The notes under the pieces are model-generated. The model worked only from the letters and a program-made list of their open reading frames with translations, searched no databases and was not told where the DNA came from. Shown here in pieces: positions 60,331 to 64,000 of a stretch of 64,000 nt of DNA. Position 1 is the first letter of the stretch. Each line of letters opens with the position of its first letter. A program made the position numbers and the translations under genes. Source of the DNA: Peromyscus leucopus (Eukaryota > Chordata > Mammalia > Rodentia > Cricetidae); the NCBI RefSeq assembly GCF_004664715.2, contig NC_051083.1, positions 116,074,534-116,138,533 of the forward strand, read 5' to 3'.

Positions 60331-63079
60331 AGAAGCATCTTTACAAAGTAAAGGTGATTGCAACCTGTATCTCTTTCAGACTCTTGAGCATTTTAACATG
60401 GCAGTGGCCATTATTTTACTTTAACAACAGGACAGGATCAAGTTACTTGTCTAACATGCACTGTAACTTATTCTCTGCATTTCCTGAATCCCCATTTGTA
60501 ATCCTAGCAGACAGAATCTTTTATTTCAAAAGAAGAATTCTGCCACCTTCTTGACTTTATTTCACTAGAAGCAGCGTACATGTAAAATTTATGAATGAAT
60601 ATCTCATCACTTTAAGGTTTTCACTCCCTTTCTTCCCTCCCCTCTTTCCTAGATGCAAAGACAGCTGAATGGAGAACAGAAGTGTACTTCAAGCTATATT
60701 GTCAACATCTGCATAACAGCCAAGAGCTTGTCACTGTTCCAGCAATGTGTAGTACTGTGCAGCCACTCAAAAGACAAAACCTTTTTTTATTTTCAAGTTG
60801 CTTTTTACTTCTTCATTGTGTAAAGTTGGACAGATAATAATACACCTACTGGCTAAAAGGATAACTTTCACAAGTTCCTGGAAGTACAATGAAAGGCAAA
60901 AGAACCCATTTGAGGCAAGTAGAATGCAATTAAGAGAATGCACATTGTAATCGACTTTACATTTTAGGTTCTTGCAAGTGTACAAAAAGGCTTTCTGTTT
61001 AAATTAAAAGCTGTGCACAAAATCTGTTCTTTTGTGAATTTATAGACTGCCATTTTTCTATATAGTTCAACATTTATTAAACAGCTATGTGTGCAAAACA
61101 TTATTTAGCTATAGGATGGATACAAATACAATCACAAGGCTGCTTTGGCTACCAAAGAATAGTCATAAGTTTTATTCTCCTTAAAAAGAAGCTGTTATGA
61201 AATGCCTGGAGAAGACAGTTGGGGAAAAGCTATTTTATAACAGTCCTGGGACCCATTATGAATTCTTAAAGCAGCAAGGGAAATCAGAGAAATGAAGTGG
61301 TTCTTATAAGCAGAGTGAAACATGCTGTTACCACCTCTCGCCCAGCCCTAGACCAATTCTCTCTCACAATCAGTTTTCCAACAAATCTTCACTTACATTT
61401 TCATATAGAGTCTCCAGTCTCATCCCTATATAAGGCAACAGAACTGTAACTGGGGAACGTTCTCACACCTCTAATGCTCTGGCCCCAAGGTTTAATACCT
61501 TCACTTTTTAAAATGATGTCATTGAGCCAAAGTCATTCATCCCTACAGCAGCACCCACAGAGATGATGCTTACAGAAGTGAGGCCTAAGTTTGGAACCAT
61601 TAAAAATGAGAGAAGTTGGTTTTTGTCACCCTTCCATTGCAAAAACAAACAAACAAAAAATCCAAGTATCTATTGCTCTACCTGTAGCACTTCCTTTTTT
61701 CAAATGTGAAGCAGTTGCTTCGCATGGCTCTCTGAACAATAGCCTGAAATCAGTGTGGAATTATTATACAGTAAAATTCCATTGTAAGCAGCTTGGCTCT
61801 TTGTTTCTATGTAGACTGCAGCACCTGGGCAGAAAAACTGCGCTAGACTTTGTTAGGTGCAAAACAATACTTTCCTTCCTTTCCAGTTTCTACTGGTTGG
61901 GAGGAGAAAGCACAGAGGAGTAGAATAGTTATCAGCTGGATTACAGACAAAAATCTATTCAGGCTATATTTAGAGAAGTTTTTATAAATATGCAAGTATT
62001 TCCCCAAAGCATTACAAAATTAAAAAAAAAAACTTAAATTGACTTAGTATTTAATGTTTATTAAGGACTAAATTTGCATAGGCAAAAGAGAAAATGTGAC
62101 TATAATCAGGTAAAAGCCAAAGTCTCTGGTAAAGCTCATTGTCAATATGCCTTTCAACAGAAAGTGAAATATCTGGATGAATTATGTTAAGCCTTGGTGT
62201 CCAGTCATTAGTTCAGCTATATCACCAGTCTGTTTTCCAACCACGCTATCAGTCATCACCGAAGGACTTACTAATTAAACCAAGACTCCAGCACTGCGAT
62301 AAATCACCAATCATTTCAAAATTAAATCTTGCAGCAGTTCTATTTTAATTGATGCTTTCCCATGAACTTTACATACACATATGGAGAGGCTGTGGAATCA
62401 GAGGCCAGTTTATAAATAGCGATTAAGAACATCTAGAAGAAAAGAACTCACTAAAAACACATTAGAACAAAAATTTTCACATTTGTAAATATATCTGTGT
62501 GTGCGTGCGTGTGCACACCAATAAACAGTGTTCTGAAAAACATAAAGTAGGTCTACCATAACCATTAGAGAACGGCACCACCTGTTAACCTTCAAAAGTA
62601 CCCTTGTTTTAATTGTATTTTCTTATCATACAAGCATACCGTCTGAGTGGTAAAAATTAAAGCTACCCTTTATAACACTCCCCTACAATGTACTACCCTC
62701 ACGTCCTTCAGCCCCAGGTGATAAAAGCAAGCTGCCCAAAAGTATTGACCCAGGGCGAGAAGGGAGGCGGTTCTGCTGCGATCCTACTTAGGCATCCCAT
62801 GAAAATGAGAAAGTTAGCTGTTATGGAAAGCCTTTGCTAATGACATGCCATGCAAGAAGTTCCTTTAAATTAAAAAAGAAAGAGTGGAAGGGGGAAGGAA
62901 GGAAAGAGAAGAAAAAGAGGAAAAGCAAAACTTAAAAAAAAAAAAAAGCAACAAGTTGCAGTGTTAATTTTCCTTCTACTTGCCATTTCGCGGGAGTGGA
63001 AAAAGTTTAAAAAGCAGCGCCGCCTTTCACTGGCGTCCTAGCAAGGCAGCCAGTCTGAGGAACCCAAACTTGGGTCCAG
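60331..63079. other. Repeat-poor promoter-proximal part of intron 1
   Basis: About 2.7 kb with almost no recognisable SINE or LINE, in contrast to the rest of the intron. It includes a dense, complex stretch around 62100..62370 with TAATTAAA, CAATCA and AATTGAT motifs. A purine-rich stretch with an A14 run occupies about 62865..62957. No ORF here resembles a known protein. It could include intronic enhancers; nothing more can be said by eye. Confidence 0.4.
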
Positions 63080-63085
63080 CCTTAC
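63080..63085 (-). other. Mbnl3: Splice donor of predicted exon 1
   Basis: GTAAGG preceded by AAG on the minus strand is close to the U1 consensus and sits at the inner edge of the CpG island. Confidence 0.65.
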
Positions 63086-63171
63086 CTTCTGTCTCTAGCG
63101 CAAACCCAGAGGCTAAGGGGCCCCGCTCTCAGCGGCAGCGGTAGGGGCAGGGGCAGCAAACAGCGGCACAT
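63086..63171 (-). other. Upstream ORF 2, exon 1 part, ends in exon 2
   Basis: The second ATG opens a 31-codon, leucine/proline-rich frame. It runs to the donor, crosses the predicted junction (AG|A) and stops at TAA at 20409..20411 in exon 2, about 70 nt before the Mbnl3 start. Its stop exists only in the spliced product, so it could modulate main-ORF translation. This depends on the exon 1 model. Confidence 0.3.
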
Positions 63172-63176
63172 GCCAT
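63129..63176 (-). other. Upstream ORF 1 in the Mbnl3 leader
   Basis: ATGGCATGT.. to TGA gives 15 codons (MACAAVCCPCPYRCR), wholly inside predicted exon 1. It is in the same frame as the main ORF and closes it upstream. Translation is not shown; its presence in the mRNA depends on a start site upstream of 63176. Confidence 0.35.
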
Positions 63177-63255
63177 CTGTTAGCGGGAGAAGCAAAAAGC
63201 AGCCCTGCGTGAGGTGGCCCCGGGGCCGGGCGAGCCTTTAGCAGGGGTGTCTAGT

Positions 63256-63320
63256 GGGTGCCGCCATTTTAAAGCGAGGTTCCTGAAATCATTAGATATA
63301 AGCAAATTAACGCCCGCCCC
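63256..63320 (-). promoter_or_regulatory. Mbnl3: Predicted Mbnl3 core promoter
   Basis: In minus-strand order there is a GGGGCGGGCG Sp1-type box (63311..63320), a TTATATC TATA-like element (63294..63302), then AAAATGGCGGC (63260..63270). The last matches the YY1 consensus in the orientation usual just downstream of start sites. Spacing puts initiation near 63265..63285. The motifs are seen directly; promoter function is inferred. Confidence 0.5.
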
Positions 63321-63609
63321 ACCTCCGTAACTTGGGGCCGGGGCCGTGCTCCTGGCCTCCGAGTCCTGCAGCGGCCGCAGCGGGGTATCCAATGTCAAGT
63401 CCAGCCACAGGCACTCGGGACTCTGCGGACCGACCGAGCCTGCAAGCCCTGCCTGCGATGCCATCTCCCCCGCCCCCCACCCCCGCGCCGGCCCCCACGC
63501 TTTGGCCTCGGGCTGGGAGAAGAGGCTAGTTCGTGGCTGGCCCTCGGTGTCGCCCCCCCCGCCCCCACCGGGGCCGGCCGGCTGGAGGAGGGGCCCGGGA
63601 GCCCAGCCT

Positions 63610-63630
63610 CCCCCCCCCCCCCCCCCCCCC
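63610..63630. repeat. C21 homopolymer in the CpG island
   Basis: An unbroken run of 21 C (G21 on the transcribed orientation), with further C8 and C5 runs close by at 63553..63567. It could form a G-quadruplex on one strand and an i-motif on the other. It is also prone to length error in sequencing. Confidence 0.85.
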
Positions 63631-63780
63631 GCTCGCAGTCGCTTGGTTCAGTCCACTAGGAGCACACCTCAGAGCGAGCGCCCCGAGTTCCCTCGCGGCC
63701 CGCGCGGTGCGCCTTCCTCACGGGGCAGTGGGGCGGGCAGAGGTGGGGGGGATGGCGGGGGGCTCCCGCCGAGGTTCGTA

Positions 63781-63794
63781 GTTGCCGCGGCAAC
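63781..63794. promoter_or_regulatory. RFX X-box motif
   Basis: GTTGCCGCGGCAAC is a perfect 14-bp palindrome and matches the RFX-family X-box GTNRCC-N2-RGYAAC at every constrained position. It lies in the CpG island about 0.5 kb upstream of the predicted Mbnl3 start. Confidence 0.6.
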
Positions 63795-64000
63795 CGGTCC
63801 TCACCCCCCCTCTTTCAACCACCCCCACTAGCCGGACCCTCAGGCAAAGGCGTGTCCTGGGTTCTGTCCCCCACCCACACACACACCACGTACCCCTTCT
63901 CCGTGTACCCCCACACTCACAAAAGTCCACCCTACCGGGGTAACCCCAGACTCGGGGCTCCTCGGGGCTTCCCCGCTACACACTTGGGCGGACACGGCGC

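Larger units (their letters stand above)
20419..63085 (-). other. Mbnl3: Mbnl3 intron 1 (predicted, about 42.7 kb)
   Basis: This interval runs between the predicted exon 1 donor at 63085 and the exon 2 acceptor at 20419. I see no conserved coding exon inside it on either strand. Alternative first exons of Mbnl3 could exist here but cannot be recognised by eye. The interval carries most of the retrotransposons listed below. Confidence 0.65.
63086..63275 (-). other. Mbnl3: Predicted non-coding exon 1 of Mbnl3
   Basis: The 3' edge is set by a strong minus-strand donor, GAGACAGAAG|GTAAGG (GT at 63084..63085), inside the CpG island. No other gene is visible to use it. The 5' edge is an estimate of the transcription start from the YY1 motif at 63260..63270 and the TATA-like element at 63294..63302. 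The exon would be non-coding, with an in-frame TGA at 63129..63131 upstream of the real start codon. It contains two AUGs that open short upstream ORFs. Linking this exon to exon 2 is inference from gene order, strand and splice quality. Confidence 0.6.
63080..64000. promoter_or_regulatory. CpG island at the 5' end of Mbnl3 (runs off the window)
   Basis: Base composition switches sharply from AT-rich intron to GC-rich sequence with many CpGs, including several GGGCGG-type boxes, GCGGCCGC at 63371..63378 and GCCGCGGC. It continues to the window end. Long proline/arginine/glycine-rich frames here are composition artefacts. Confidence 0.85.

Noticed and set aside
63180..63464. 94-codon minus-strand frame over the promoter
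   Set aside because: It spans the predicted core promoter and predicted start site, is composition-driven, and has no recognisable homology.
63346..63831. 161-codon plus-strand frame in the CpG island
   Set aside because: Proline/glycine/arginine-rich composition typical of random frames in GC-rich DNA, and it runs through the C21 tract. No domain recognised.
1..64000. CRISPR arrays, operons, phage or bacterial mobile elements
   Set aside because: None present; the sequence is vertebrate nuclear DNA with SINE/LINE content and spliced gene structure.

Overview
This is mammalian nuclear DNA from a muroid rodent, most likely a cricetid (hamster, vole or deer-mouse group). The evidence is the dense B1, B2, B3/B4 and ID SINEs, L1 3' ends with the rodent-type GA-rich tail, long (TG)n/(GA)n tracts, and several young B1 copies carrying the variant core 'gctttgcgcctttcctgg', which I associate with cricetids rather than Mus. 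There are no bacterial, phage or CRISPR features.

The window holds the 5' half of one gene, Mbnl3 (muscleblind-like splicing regulator 3), on the minus strand. The only protein-coding exon I can support is exon 2 (20162..20418). It carries the start codon and the first 59 residues: CCCH zinc finger 1 and the first cysteine of finger 2. Its acceptor and donor sites are clear. At the far right (about 63.0-64.0 kb) is a CpG island with a predicted non-coding exon 1. That exon is supported by a strong minus-strand donor at 63085, and upstream by a YY1 motif in the transcribed orientation, a TATA-like element and an Sp1 box. Splicing 63086 to 20418 gives a 5' leader with two short upstream ORFs, one of which ends just past the junction. 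Intron 1 would be about 42.7 kb. Positions 1..20161 are the start of intron 2, and exon 3 is not in the window.

The rest is intronic sequence. It is about one third recognisable repeats and the remainder AT-rich unique sequence. Informative insertions include a twin-primed (5'-inverted) L1 with target-site duplication (32241..32553), a 411-bp solo LTR with 6-bp duplication inside a B2 (44473..44883), a B1 split-dimer (36267..36546), an antisense L1 interrupted by a young B1 (33390..34340), and a young but aberrant B1-like SINE with perfect duplications (38279..38408). Three copies of one ancient DNA transposon family and several MIRs are also present. Structure-prone DNA includes a perfect 24-bp inverted repeat inside a B1 (1291..1344), a 67-nt alternating purine-pyrimidine run (35779..35845), a (GA)n tract, and a C21 run in the CpG island.

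I found no clearly novel biological system. The best leads are the promoter and 5'-leader architecture, a near-palindromic RFX X-box in the CpG island, an exon-like 120-nt open segment on the opposite strand (13639..13758), and a short poly(A)-tailed retrocopy of unknown source (22705..22800). Repeat family names are assigned by eye and boundaries are approximate.
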